64,000 nt of DNA, from NCBI GenBank assembly GCA_035480575.1, contig DATIHR010000006.1:83648-147647 (forward strand), in the 5' to 3' direction. Positions within the stretch are counted from its first letter, which is position 1, and the number at the start of each line of letters is the position of its first letter. Position numbers and translations under genes: made by a program. Shown here one piece after another: positions 15,709 through 23,377 of this stretch. This DNA is from PMNU01 sp035480575. GTDB taxonomy: Bacteria > Patescibacteriota > Saccharimonadia > Saccharimonadales > UBA4665. The notes below the pieces were generated by a model, which worked only from the letters and a program-made list of their open reading frames with translations, ran no database searches and had not been told where the DNA came from.

Positions 15709-16383
15709 ATGTATTACGAAGACCCCCGGCCCGGTAGCCATGTTTTACGGCAAACACGTGAAGATGTGCTGAGTGGTGCGGATCGGGAGAGCGTGCGTTT
15801 GTTGGGTGCATACTTACGGTTCATAAAGAGAATGCCGGAGCCAATCCCAAGTCAGCTGCGCGAACGGGTGGACGAAAAGGTTTTTTGGTATGTATGTCGG
15901 CAATCTGAAGTGCAATCACGTGGCGAACAGACACGATCACACGCAACCCGTGTCGTACGGGTTGGTGTGGCGTTGGGCGTATGTATGTTGGGTTTATGCA
16001 TGGGTGGGTCTATGTTGTTGCAATACGATACTGCCCCTACGCCAGAGCCTTCTGCAACTAGCTCTGCGCCGTACACTGCCGCCGAACAGTGGGTACTGCA
16101 AGATCCGGCACTACTGCAGCAGTTAGGGTTATGTGAAGCGGCAATAGCCCAGGCCGAAGAACAGTATGTGCAATCCGGCAATATGGCGCGCTACAGTGTA
16201 TTGACCCATGCGGCAGCGATTGCTGAGCGAGAGGCAGTTACCTGCAGTCCGGGTGCGACGAGTGTAGCCGTGCCCGCAATGACTACCGGACGGCAGCTAT
16301 TTATAACAGTTACTGCCCGTGATCTTGTAGGAGATGCAGCGCCGGTACTGTGGTCGACTCCAAAGGGTATAATTGGCAACTAG
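15709..16383 (+). CDS. single-pass membrane protein, partner of caspase-like gene
   Basis: 224 residues: a charged cytoplasmic part of about 80 residues with a helical segment (ESVRLLGAYLRFIKRM), one hydrophobic helix (about 84-103, VGVALGVCMLGLCMGG), then an extracytoplasmic Thr/Pro-rich linker and a small domain with two Cys (LGLCEAA and VTCSPG) that could form a disulphide. Layout resembles an anti-sigma or membrane-tethered regulator, without recognisable family motif. It is followed 29 nt later by the caspase-like gene in the same direction. Confidence 0.6.
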   Translation: MYYEDPRPGSHVLRQTREDVLSGADRESVRLLGAYLRFIKRMPEPIPSQLRERVDEKVFWYVCRQSEVQSRGEQTRSHATRVVRVGVALGVCMLGLCMGGSMLLQYDTAPTPEPSATSSAPYTAAEQWVLQDPALLQQLGLCEAAIAQAEEQYVQSGNMARYSVLTHAAAIAEREAVTCSPGATSVAVPAMTTGRQLFITVTARDLVGDAAPVLWSTPKGIIGN

Positions 16384-16412
16384 ATTATTTATATGTTAAA
16401 ATATATCGTCTT

Positions 16413-17393
16413 ATGGAAGCTTATCGGGATCCTTATATAGAGCCGATCCATGCACCACAGCTGGCCGATCCGACCAATGCCGAGCGCCTTATAGTACAGG
16501 CTGGGCTGCATGTAGATAATGTTGATTTTATATGGTCGGAGATTGGCTATGGTCAGGCAAAACTCAAATCTGGCGCGCCCGTTCCTGATTCGTTGACCCA
16601 GGATCAATACCGCAGTAACTGCCTACAGCGTCTGTACGTCATGGAGCAACAACGGCCAGGTCTCGCCAAGGACCTAAACCAAAAGAGAGGACTGTACAAT
16701 TTTGGTCGTATACCGTTGCGTACCTTGCTCATGCAAGATCAACCCCAGCGACGGTATAGCGGGCGCATTTGGGCGGGGTTTGCTTTGGATGACTGGAACG
16801 GTGCAATGCTCGATTCGGGCTCATGTCTCGACAACGGGCATAATCGCATGACTAACAGCGACGATATTGACCTGGCCATTGATGAGTTTTTTACACAGGA
16901 AAATCTTGTCGAGCGGCTGCAACGGCGTGCATTCGAATGGGAGCATGACGACAACGGGCCGCCCAAGGCCGATGTTGTTATGTTTGCCGGGCACGGAACC
17001 AGGGAAAATCTGCTTCTTGCTGAATTGTATGGGTCGCGGGGCGGTAGCCGTCATATACTACAAAAAACAGATATTCAAAATGGTATCGGCAAGGCTATCC
17101 TGGGTATCTCGCACCCAAATACCGTTGTGCTAGTGGACGCTTGTTCGGCTGCAAAAGGCGACGATAGCTTATGCGAGGTTATCTATGAGGAAACTGGCCT
17201 GTACACTATTGGTGCAGTCGCAGACATAACAACGCAGTATCTTCATTTCCGTGGTAAAGGCGGTAAACTCCAAGTCGTGCCGGGTTTCTTTACGGCCACA
17301 GAGCAGAAAAATGAGAAGTACGTTTATCACCGTTCGCCTGCTCGTCACTTTCGCCCACCAGCGGAAACGCGTCTCAATTCAACCGCTGCATAG
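16413..17393 (+). CDS. caspase-like (clan CD cysteine peptidase) protein
   Basis: About 326 residues. The C-terminal half carries the caspase/CHAT layout: strand plus His in DVVMFAGHGTREN, then about 60 residues later strand plus Cys in TVVLVDACSAAKG. The strand-GHG and strand-DACSA pair is diagnostic of clan CD peptidases. The N-terminal ~200 residues are unrecognised and may be the regulatory part. I start at ATG 16413, because the region before it contains an AT-rich -10-like segment (TTAAAATAT). Possible roles are proteolytic defence, cell-death effector or processing of a partner such as the membrane protein upstream; inference only. Confidence 0.7.
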   Translation: MEAYRDPYIEPIHAPQLADPTNAERLIVQAGLHVDNVDFIWSEIGYGQAKLKSGAPVPDSLTQDQYRSNCLQRLYVMEQQRPGLAKDLNQKRGLYNFGRIPLRTLLMQDQPQRRYSGRIWAGFALDDWNGAMLDSGSCLDNGHNRMTNSDDIDLAIDEFFTQENLVERLQRRAFEWEHDDNGPPKADVVMFAGHGTRENLLLAELYGSRGGSRHILQKTDIQNGIGKAILGISHPNTVVLVDACSAAKGDDSLCEVIYEETGLYTIGAVADITTQYLHFRGKGGKLQVVPGFFTATEQKNEKYVYHRSPARHFRPPAETRLNSTAA

Positions 17394-17399
17394 TAGCCG

Positions 17400-17831
17400 T
17401 TATTTGTGGTACGGGTGGCCGGCGGTAATAGTGCTGGCCCGGTACAGGGCCTCGGCGGTGACGACCATTGCTAAGTCATGTGGCAGTGTCAGCTGCGACA
17501 ACCCCAGGCGTGTATCGGCTGCTTCAATAACAGGTTTGGGCAATCCTTCTGGGCCACCAATTATGAAACAGAGTTCTTGGCCCATAGTTGCCCGTTTATC
17601 TAAAGATTCCGCCAACGCTACGCTGGTCATTTGTGGGGCGCCAACTACCAGCGCAACTATGCGTGCTTTGCCTGCCATGGTGTGTATGTGCTCGCTGTTG
17701 TTGGCGTATTTATCTGGCAAGTGGGTAATGCGTAGGTCGTGGTAGCGCGCGAGGCGGTGGGTATAGAGCTCCCAGCCCATTTTGGCGTATTCCAACTTTG
17801 GTTGACCAATCGTAATTATATGCAGTTTCAT
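17400..17831 (-). CDS. rlmH: 23S rRNA pseudouridine1915 N3-methyltransferase RlmH
   Basis: SPOUT-class methyltransferase acting on helix 69 of 23S rRNA in the 70S ribosome. Start taken at MKLHIITIGQ (17831), giving 143 residues, near the family's usual 155. Conserved features: the SAM-binding knot with FIIGGPEGLP, then LSQLTLPHDLAMVVTAEALYRA and the C-terminal HPYHK. Last gene of the umuD-like/umuC/methyltransferase/rlmH cluster, 7 nt after the methyltransferase stop. Confidence 0.95.
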   Translation of the reverse strand: MKLHIITIGQPKLEYAKMGWELYTHRLARYHDLRITHLPDKYANNSEHIHTMAGKARIVALVVGAPQMTSVALAESLDKRATMGQELCFIIGGPEGLPKPVIEAADTRLGLSQLTLPHDLAMVVTAEALYRASTITAGHPYHK

Positions 17832-17838
17832 GGGGTGC

Positions 17839-18471
17839 CTACTGTCTGTTATCGTTACAGTATATAACGGCAATATCGTGTATTTTGACTATACGTGGCA
17901 TAGGGCGAGTGGTTGCAAAGAAGTCGTGCACTGCTTTGGCTGGTCCTGGTAGCGCTTCTCGTTCGTAATCGTCTACTAGTACAACGGCGCCCGGGCTGAG
18001 CCGTGGCCACACGAGGTTGAGTGATGTAGCAATAGAGTCGTAAAAATCGCCGTCTAAATACGCGAAAGCAATCGATGGCGGTATATCGACAGGCGCTAGC
18101 TGATTGAACCATCCTTTATGTACTACTGGCGGCGTAAGGTCTGCGGCCCTAAACTGCGCCAGTAGTTCTTTTTTGCTGACACGCAGTGCGCCGGCCGCAA
18201 ATTGGGTGCCTGCAGGGCTTTCGTCGGGCATGGTTTTAGGCGGGAGGCCCTCGAACGAATCGTATACGTGCAGTGTTCGTGCGCTTGACTCCCCTGCCTC
18301 GTCTAGTAGGCGCCGTATAAACAAACTGGTCGTGCCAATGTAGCAGCCGAATTCTACGATGTCGCCGGGCACGTTGCGGTTGAGTACTTTTTGTAGCTCG
18401 TTCCACACGACGCCTAACTCGTCCTGCCCTACTTGGTCCGAAATAATGCGGTGGCCTTTGAAGGTATTCAT
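17839..18471 (-). CDS. TylF/MycF-family O-methyltransferase
   Basis: 210 residues. Motif I VEFGCYIGTTSLFIRRL, the family's VYDSFEGLPP, then AFAYLDGDFYDSIATSL and GAVVLVDDYE, with two Asp that bind the divalent metal in TylF-like sugar O-methyltransferases. Substrates in this family are deoxysugars, including surface glycans; here the target is unknown. The ATG overlaps the umuC stop (ATGA), so translation is coupled with umuC. Confidence 0.88.
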   Translation of the reverse strand: MNTFKGHRIISDQVGQDELGVVWNELQKVLNRNVPGDIVEFGCYIGTTSLFIRRLLDEAGESSARTLHVYDSFEGLPPKTMPDESPAGTQFAAGALRVSKKELLAQFRAADLTPPVVHKGWFNQLAPVDIPPSIAFAYLDGDFYDSIATSLNLVWPRLSPGAVVLVDDYEREALPGPAKAVHDFFATTRPMPRIVKIHDIAVIYCNDNRQ

Positions 18472-19751
18472 CGTACACGCGCCTCCGGCAGCTCGTCCCA
18501 ATGGCTGACGTAACGGGGTGAGCGTATGGTGTGCTTTGGTTGCCAGCTATTGCCAAGATTTTCGGCGGCATAACGAATTTTACCTTTGCCATGTTTTTGG
18601 TTAATGCGGTCAACGGCTTGCATGCGCTTGACTGCGCGGTCGTGCTGGCCCGGGCTGACATAGCCAAGGAGATCGGTTTGCAAGGCGCCTGCTGGCAGTA
18701 AATCGTACAGAAATACGCCAAGGCGATGGTAGGATTGGCGTTGGTTGAATATGCCGCCCAAGCGGGCCACGAGCAACGAAATAATCTGCCCGGTGTCACT
18801 AGTGGGTTGCGTAAGCGGTACGTCTTCTACCCAGCGGCGATAGCCTGGCTTGTGTCGGTTGGTTTCGGTAAAAAAACCAATATGTTTCGCTAGTAAGTCG
18901 TCCCGGCGCAAGGCGAATGCTGCCCTGGTGGCCATGCTCGCAATGGCAGATTCAAGCATGTACAGTTCGCTGACATCTTCGCCGAAGGTACGGCCGCGCA
19001 TAATGCTTTGGGCTACTTTGTGTTCGCGTTCTAGCGGGTAGCACGGTGTGCCGTTCAGCTCGGCAACCATTTGCCGGCCATGTATGCCCATGAGTTGTTG
19101 TGCCCGCTTGGGTCGTAGCCCGGCCAGATGCAGCGCAGTCGTGACGCCCTCGGCACGCAAGCGCGGCGCTAGCCGCCAACCCACGCCCCATACTTCGTTA
19201 ATTGGTAGGCTGGCCAGTGTTTCGCTGCGCCAATCTTCGCTGTGGCCGATCCAGTCTACTGCCCCGTCGTACGCAGGGTTTTGTTTGGCCACCTCACTGG
19301 CGAATTTAGCGAGTGTTTTCGTGTGGGCAATGCCAACAGATACGGGAACGCCGATGTTTTTTAAAATGCTAGCCCGCACGGCCCTGCCCCATGCGCCGTA
19401 GTCGGTAATGTCTAAGCTGCTGAGATCCAAGAACGACTCATCGACCGAATAAATTTCGATTCTGGGTGTAACGGTGGTTAGTAAGCCAACAATGCGCTTG
19501 CTGATATCTCCATACAACTCAAAATTAGCCGAGAACGTCGTAACCTTGTGCTGATTACATAGATAGCGCCATTTAAAGACCGGTGCGCCCATGGGTATGC
19601 CCAGGGCCTTCACTTCGTTACTGCGGGCCACGACGCAGCCGTCGTTGCTGCTAAGCACCGCGACTGGCTTGCCTTCTAGGTCGGGCCGAAACACACGCTC
19701 GCAACTAACAAAAAAGTTATTGCAATCTATAAGGGCAAAGACACTGCTCAT
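18468..19751 (-). CDS. umuC: Y-family DNA polymerase, UmuC-like
   Basis: 427 residues, the size of E. coli UmuC (422). Catalytic residues: FALIDCNNFFVSCERVF (first metal Asp), VVARSNEVKALGIPMG, and YSVDESFLDL (DE pair). VSVGIAHTKTLAKFASE and a helix-hairpin-helix region follow, with a C-terminal little-finger domain and the UmuC-specific tail. Overlaps the umuD-like gene by 4 nt, so a pol V type mutasome is expected. No LexA box is obvious upstream. Confidence 0.95.
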   Translation of the reverse strand: MSSVFALIDCNNFFVSCERVFRPDLEGKPVAVLSSNDGCVVARSNEVKALGIPMGAPVFKWRYLCNQHKVTTFSANFELYGDISKRIVGLLTTVTPRIEIYSVDESFLDLSSLDITDYGAWGRAVRASILKNIGVPVSVGIAHTKTLAKFASEVAKQNPAYDGAVDWIGHSEDWRSETLASLPINEVWGVGWRLAPRLRAEGVTTALHLAGLRPKRAQQLMGIHGRQMVAELNGTPCYPLEREHKVAQSIMRGRTFGEDVSELYMLESAIASMATRAAFALRRDDLLAKHIGFFTETNRHKPGYRRWVEDVPLTQPTSDTGQIISLLVARLGGIFNQRQSYHRLGVFLYDLLPAGALQTDLLGYVSPGQHDRAVKRMQAVDRINQKHGKGKIRYAAENLGNSWQPKHTIRSPRYVSHWDELPEARVR

Positions 19752-20104
19752 GATGGTAGCTTTCGTTTTCTAAACTGGTGGATTGTGGCCGTGACGACGC
19801 CCCAACAGCTGGCGTCTAGGGGTACTGCGTTGTAGTACGATAGCGCAAACTCGCCGCGTTGGCCGTCCCACCATAGGACGACGTCGTTTTTGCGCGGGTC
19901 GAGTGCGCGGTCTATAACGGCGATATCGCTTTCAAACACGCCGCTGCTTTCCCAAGAGTTGCCGCGTACGCGGAACAAATACGTGCTGCCCGGGTTACGG
20001 ATGAGTAGCTCATGTAAATTAAGTCCGTGCAGGCTTTTATCTATTGCCGGGTTTGGGAATCCGGTATGTTTTGACACGCCCGGCAAATCGTTCTTCTCGT
20101 CCAT
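19748..20104 (-). CDS. umuD: UmuD-like protein lacking the catalytic lysine
   Basis: 118 residues, matching UmuD from GFPSPAADY onward: here GFPNPAID, LNLHELLIRNPGSTYLFRVRG and the Ser nucleophile in GNSWESSG (GDSM in UmuD). The cleavage-site Cys-Gly is Thr-Gly, and the segment FTVKKL, containing the general-base Lys97, is FALSYY, so the Ser-Lys dyad is broken. Some 15-20 residues that follow in UmuD are also missing. It is thus probably unable to self-cleave and may act as a preformed UmuD'-type subunit for the polymerase. TACAAT lies 9 nt upstream of the ATG. Confidence 0.85.
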   Translation of the reverse strand: MDEKNDLPGVSKHTGFPNPAIDKSLHGLNLHELLIRNPGSTYLFRVRGNSWESSGVFESDIAVIDRALDPRKNDVVLWWDGQRGEFALSYYNAVPLDASCWGVVTATIHQFRKRKLPS

Positions 20105-20137
20105 AGTAGGTCTATTGTACGCCCTCGCGTACGTGCG

Positions 20138-20527
20138 CTACTTGATGGAATTCAGGAAATCGACGAGCTCGCGGGGGGTTATTTCGGCTTTCACTAGGTA
20201 TGCGTCGGCTTGTTTCTCGACATCGGCGCGAATTTCTTCGCGTTGCTCCAGGTTGGTGGTAATAATGATTTTGGCTTTTATGGGTGGTGCACCGGCACCA
20301 CGTAGTTGGCGCAGTACCTCGATGCCGGTAATGGTGGGTACCATAAGGTCGAGTAAAATAATGTCGAATTGATCTGTCTTGGCTTGCTCAAGTCCGCGCT
20401 GGCCGTCTACTTCGACGACTACGTCGTAACCAGCGCGCTTGAGGGCTCGTACGTACAGTTCACTAATAAAATGCTCGTCTTCGATGCATAGTACTTTGCG
20501 ACCGGTCTTGGGTGATTGGGGATCCAC
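20138..20527 (-). CDS. single-domain response regulator
   Basis: 129 residues, a receiver domain only: acidic pair in CIEDE, phosphoacceptor Asp60 in ILLDLMVP, Thr in IIITTNLEQ, Lys in YLVKAEI. No output domain, so it probably works by binding a partner or in a phosphorelay. It begins 2 nt after the stop of the histidine kinase at 20530-22071, its clear partner. Confidence 0.93.
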   Translation of the reverse strand: MDPQSPKTGRKVLCIEDEHFISELYVRALKRAGYDVVVEVDGQRGLEQAKTDQFDIILLDLMVPTITGIEVLRQLRGAGAPPIKAKIIITTNLEQREEIRADVEKQADAYLVKAEITPRELVDFLNSIK

Positions 20528-20529
20528 TA

Positions 20530-22071
20530 TTATCTGCTATACAAACTATGATTTTTAATCCAGCCGTGGGCACCACGGGTGATGTCGTTATTATCGCCAT
20601 TTTTCTTTTCTTCGGCAAGTTTGGCATACGGTATAACGGTAAAACCGAACGTACTGCCCTGGCCTTCCTTGCTTTGGACCCAAATGCGGCCGTCGTGTGC
20701 GTCGATGATAGATTTACATAGATAGAGGCCCAGCCCGGTGCCCCCTACCCTACTTCGCGACCGGTGCGACCGATAAAATTTTTCGAACAAATTCCCAATA
20801 AGTGATGTCGGTATGCCCGGCCCCGAGTCTTTGACAAGCGTTTCTACAAGACCGGCCCCATTAATGTATGATTTTACTTCTATTGTCTTGCCGCTGTTTT
20901 TGGCGCTGTATTTTATGGCGTTGTCTAGCAGGTTAGCCATAACTTCGTACATGCTGACACGATCGACCCCAACGGTCGGTAGGTCGGGTGCGATGTTGGT
21001 GGTAATTTCAACGCCCTGTATACGGGCGCGCAGTGACAAGTCGTTTACGGCGGCTTTGACAATTTCGGACCAATTGTCTTCGCGCAGGCGTAGTTCGAAT
21101 TCGTCGTTTTCTATGCGGGCGACGTTGAGCATGTTGTTTATGAAAGCGGTCAGCGAATCGGCGGTAACCTTCATTTTGTGCATAAAGTCGGACATTTCGG
21201 GGTTAAGGGTGCCATCCAACTCTTCTTCGAGCGCCTCGATGTATCCGCGCAACAAGGTTATGGGTGTTCGTAGTTCATGTACGGCAATGGCAACAAAGCT
21301 TAGCGCTGCATCGTCTTGGTTGTAGCTGGGGTGGTCAAACAATACAAGTAAGGTCTCGAAACCAGCTGGGTTGCCCTGGTTATAGTATGCTGCAAGGTCG
21401 AACTGCCGGCGATGGCCATTCACCGGCCCGTTTAAGCGTACCCGTTCCCAGGCGTTTGTGGCAGTCGGCTGCGAGCCTTTTACGCCGTCAAGCCATTTGT
21501 CGAACGTTTGCTCGGACCCAAAAGACATATCTAGCACCGTGTAGACATTTTGGCCGATGGTTTCGTTCTCTGGCCGGCCAATGTAATCGCACAAGCTTTT
21601 GTTGGCGAAGATAATCGTTTGCTTCTGGTCGAGCACAAGCAATGGCAGTGGTAAGTGTTCGGCTACGAAGTTGCCATGCATGTCGGGTGCTGTTTTGCTG
21701 GCGAGTTTTTCGACTGTATCGGCGACGTTGGCAAGCTGATAGATGTGCGCCACTAAATGGGTAACCATTTCGTGGCCTAAGCTTGGCTTGTTGAGGTCGG
21801 GTGCTGGCTCGTTGGCAGTGTCGGGTGCAATGTGCAGTATTGCCTGCCAAATGAGTTTTGTCGGTTGGGTAATACTGCGGGCGCTGAGCCATGGCAAAAG
21901 AGTAAGCCCGAGCAGCGTGACCGCGGCCAGGCTTACAACTACACCGATGTCGTTCAGATGCAAGACATGTGTCGTGAACCACCAGTCAGCGAAAATAAAT
22001 GCGTTATCAATAAGTACGATAATAATCAGCCGGTTTCTAACCTGAGCGATAAACGATTGTAGGTGGTTCAT
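20530..22071 (-). CDS. membrane histidine kinase with PAS domain
   Basis: 513 residues. Two N-terminal hydrophobic helices (about 12-35 and 40-62), a linker, a PAS domain (about 130-240, LPLPLLVLDQKQTIIFANKSL), HisKA with AIAVHELRTPITLLRG, and an ATPase domain with DNAIKY, KDSGPGIP, FEKFYR and GGTGLGLYLC. Located 12 nt after the DUF3048 gene and 2 nt before its response regulator; the three could be one transcript. Confidence 0.94.
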   Translation of the reverse strand: MNHLQSFIAQVRNRLIIIVLIDNAFIFADWWFTTHVLHLNDIGVVVSLAAVTLLGLTLLPWLSARSITQPTKLIWQAILHIAPDTANEPAPDLNKPSLGHEMVTHLVAHIYQLANVADTVEKLASKTAPDMHGNFVAEHLPLPLLVLDQKQTIIFANKSLCDYIGRPENETIGQNVYTVLDMSFGSEQTFDKWLDGVKGSQPTATNAWERVRLNGPVNGHRRQFDLAAYYNQGNPAGFETLLVLFDHPSYNQDDAALSFVAIAVHELRTPITLLRGYIEALEEELDGTLNPEMSDFMHKMKVTADSLTAFINNMLNVARIENDEFELRLREDNWSEIVKAAVNDLSLRARIQGVEITTNIAPDLPTVGVDRVSMYEVMANLLDNAIKYSAKNSGKTIEVKSYINGAGLVETLVKDSGPGIPTSLIGNLFEKFYRSHRSRSRVGGTGLGLYLCKSIIDAHDGRIWVQSKEGQGSTFGFTVIPYAKLAEEKKNGDNNDITRGAHGWIKNHSLYSR

Positions 22072-22083
22072 ATGATGGATGCT

Positions 22084-23346
22084 TTAGGGTTGGTAGCCGA
22101 CGCGGTCGTTACCGCCGACCACGCTGAACCACGTTTGCCCGGCGTTTAGTTTGATTGTTTTGCCGGTGGCGTCAGTGAGCGCGAGGCTGGCGTTTTTGTC
22201 GGGCTTGCTCCAGTTACCCTCGGTTACGGTGCCGTCCTGGAATACAAACGCATGGCCAGACCCAAGACTGCCGTATGTGGTGTAGATACCATTGTTGCCT
22301 TTTTGCATAACGAGCGCCACGACAACCTTTGGTTTAATTTGGGTCTGGTTACCAGAGCCGTCGACGACCATGTGGGGTTTGCCGTCTTGAGCGCGCGCGT
22401 AGCTGTTGTCTGCCGGGTCGTAGGTAAATGTGGGGTTAAAGCCGTCACCCGAAACGCCGAACGACATAATGCGGGCATTTGGCGCCTTAGAGGGTTTATC
22501 GCTCTTGCGTTCAAATCCGGTAAATTGGCTGGCCCCGAAACCTTTTTGCGAAGCATAGTCGCGCAATTTGGTGATGTCGGTATACAAGTTATGGGGTGCC
22601 GCCCGGCTACCAATCCGGTAAAAATGAGTCGAATCGTGGTTGAGGTCTTTGACGCCCCATGCGGGAATACTGGCAAGTGCTTCGGCGCTGCCGCCGGCGT
22701 GTGCAATCGCGGCATCAAAACCAAGAACCCATTGCAAATAATATGGCCGCACTGAGCGGACAGGGCCGATATAGCCTGGGTCGGTGTCTTGGAAAAAGGC
22801 AACGAACCGAGTAATACCGCCTTCGGCAACGGCTTCGAACACAACACCGGCTTGGTCCAAGCCAGACTGCGGGCGTGCATCGAAACTGTTTTCTATCATG
22901 ACTGCGATGACGGGTCGTTTATTAACGTCGAAGCCGACTTGCCTGCCGGTGAGCTTAGAAGCCTCGGTGGTGGGTGGTGGCGTCGGTACGACTTTTTTGG
23001 CTTTTACAATCGGTTTTTGGGCGATCGGCGCCTTTTTGTGCAGCATAAAATATGTGCCTACGCCGTTTGCAATAACAAGCACAATGATGACACTAAAAAT
23101 GATCCATTGTTTTTTGGACCGCGCGGCTAGCCACTGTTTGAACGAACGTTTCGGCTTTTGCACTGGTGGCTCAGTCGGTTCGGGGGTTTGGTCATCGTGA
23201 GCGGCCACTTGTTCGGGTGGTATAAAGCCCTGGGGTCTCGTGTAGTCGGCGCTGGTAGTTAGGGGTACGTCGTATGCTGCTTGCGGTTGCGCTGAAGCAA
23301 GTTCATAGCCCTCACGCCGCAGCTTGCGGATACCATCGATACTCAT
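22084..23346 (-). CDS. DUF3048 membrane-anchored protein (YerB-like)
   Basis: 420 residues. An N-terminal cytoplasmic part of about 75 residues, one membrane helix (about 83-103, WIIFSVIIVLVIANGVGTYFML), then the extracytoplasmic DUF3048 domain: RPVIAVMIENSFDARPQSGL, VFEAVAEGGITRFVAFFQD, GPVRSVRPYYL. Family function is unsettled (YerB of Bacillus is a lipoprotein). Start ATG 23346 follows TACAAT by 7 nt; no ribosome site. Its stop is 12 nt before the histidine kinase gene. Confidence 0.9.
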   Translation of the reverse strand: MSIDGIRKLRREGYELASAQPQAAYDVPLTTSADYTRPQGFIPPEQVAAHDDQTPEPTEPPVQKPKRSFKQWLAARSKKQWIIFSVIIVLVIANGVGTYFMLHKKAPIAQKPIVKAKKVVPTPPPTTEASKLTGRQVGFDVNKRPVIAVMIENSFDARPQSGLDQAGVVFEAVAEGGITRFVAFFQDTDPGYIGPVRSVRPYYLQWVLGFDAAIAHAGGSAEALASIPAWGVKDLNHDSTHFYRIGSRAAPHNLYTDITKLRDYASQKGFGASQFTGFERKSDKPSKAPNARIMSFGVSGDGFNPTFTYDPADNSYARAQDGKPHMVVDGSGNQTQIKPKVVVALVMQKGNNGIYTTYGSLGSGHAFVFQDGTVTEGNWSKPDKNASLALTDATGKTIKLNAGQTWFSVVGGNDRVGYQP

Positions 23347-23353
23347 GCTCTCT

Positions 23354-23359
23354 ATTGTA
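23354..23359 (-). promoter_or_regulatory. -10 box of the DUF3048 gene
   Basis: Minus-strand TACAAT, with a TTAAGC-like -35 16 nt upstream, ends 7 nt before the ATG at 23346. It lies between the DUF3048 start and the gltX stop codon at 23378, so the gene can be expressed separately from gltX. Decides the start codon. Confidence 0.5.
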
Positions 23360-23377
23360 GCAAACAGAAGGATAAGC

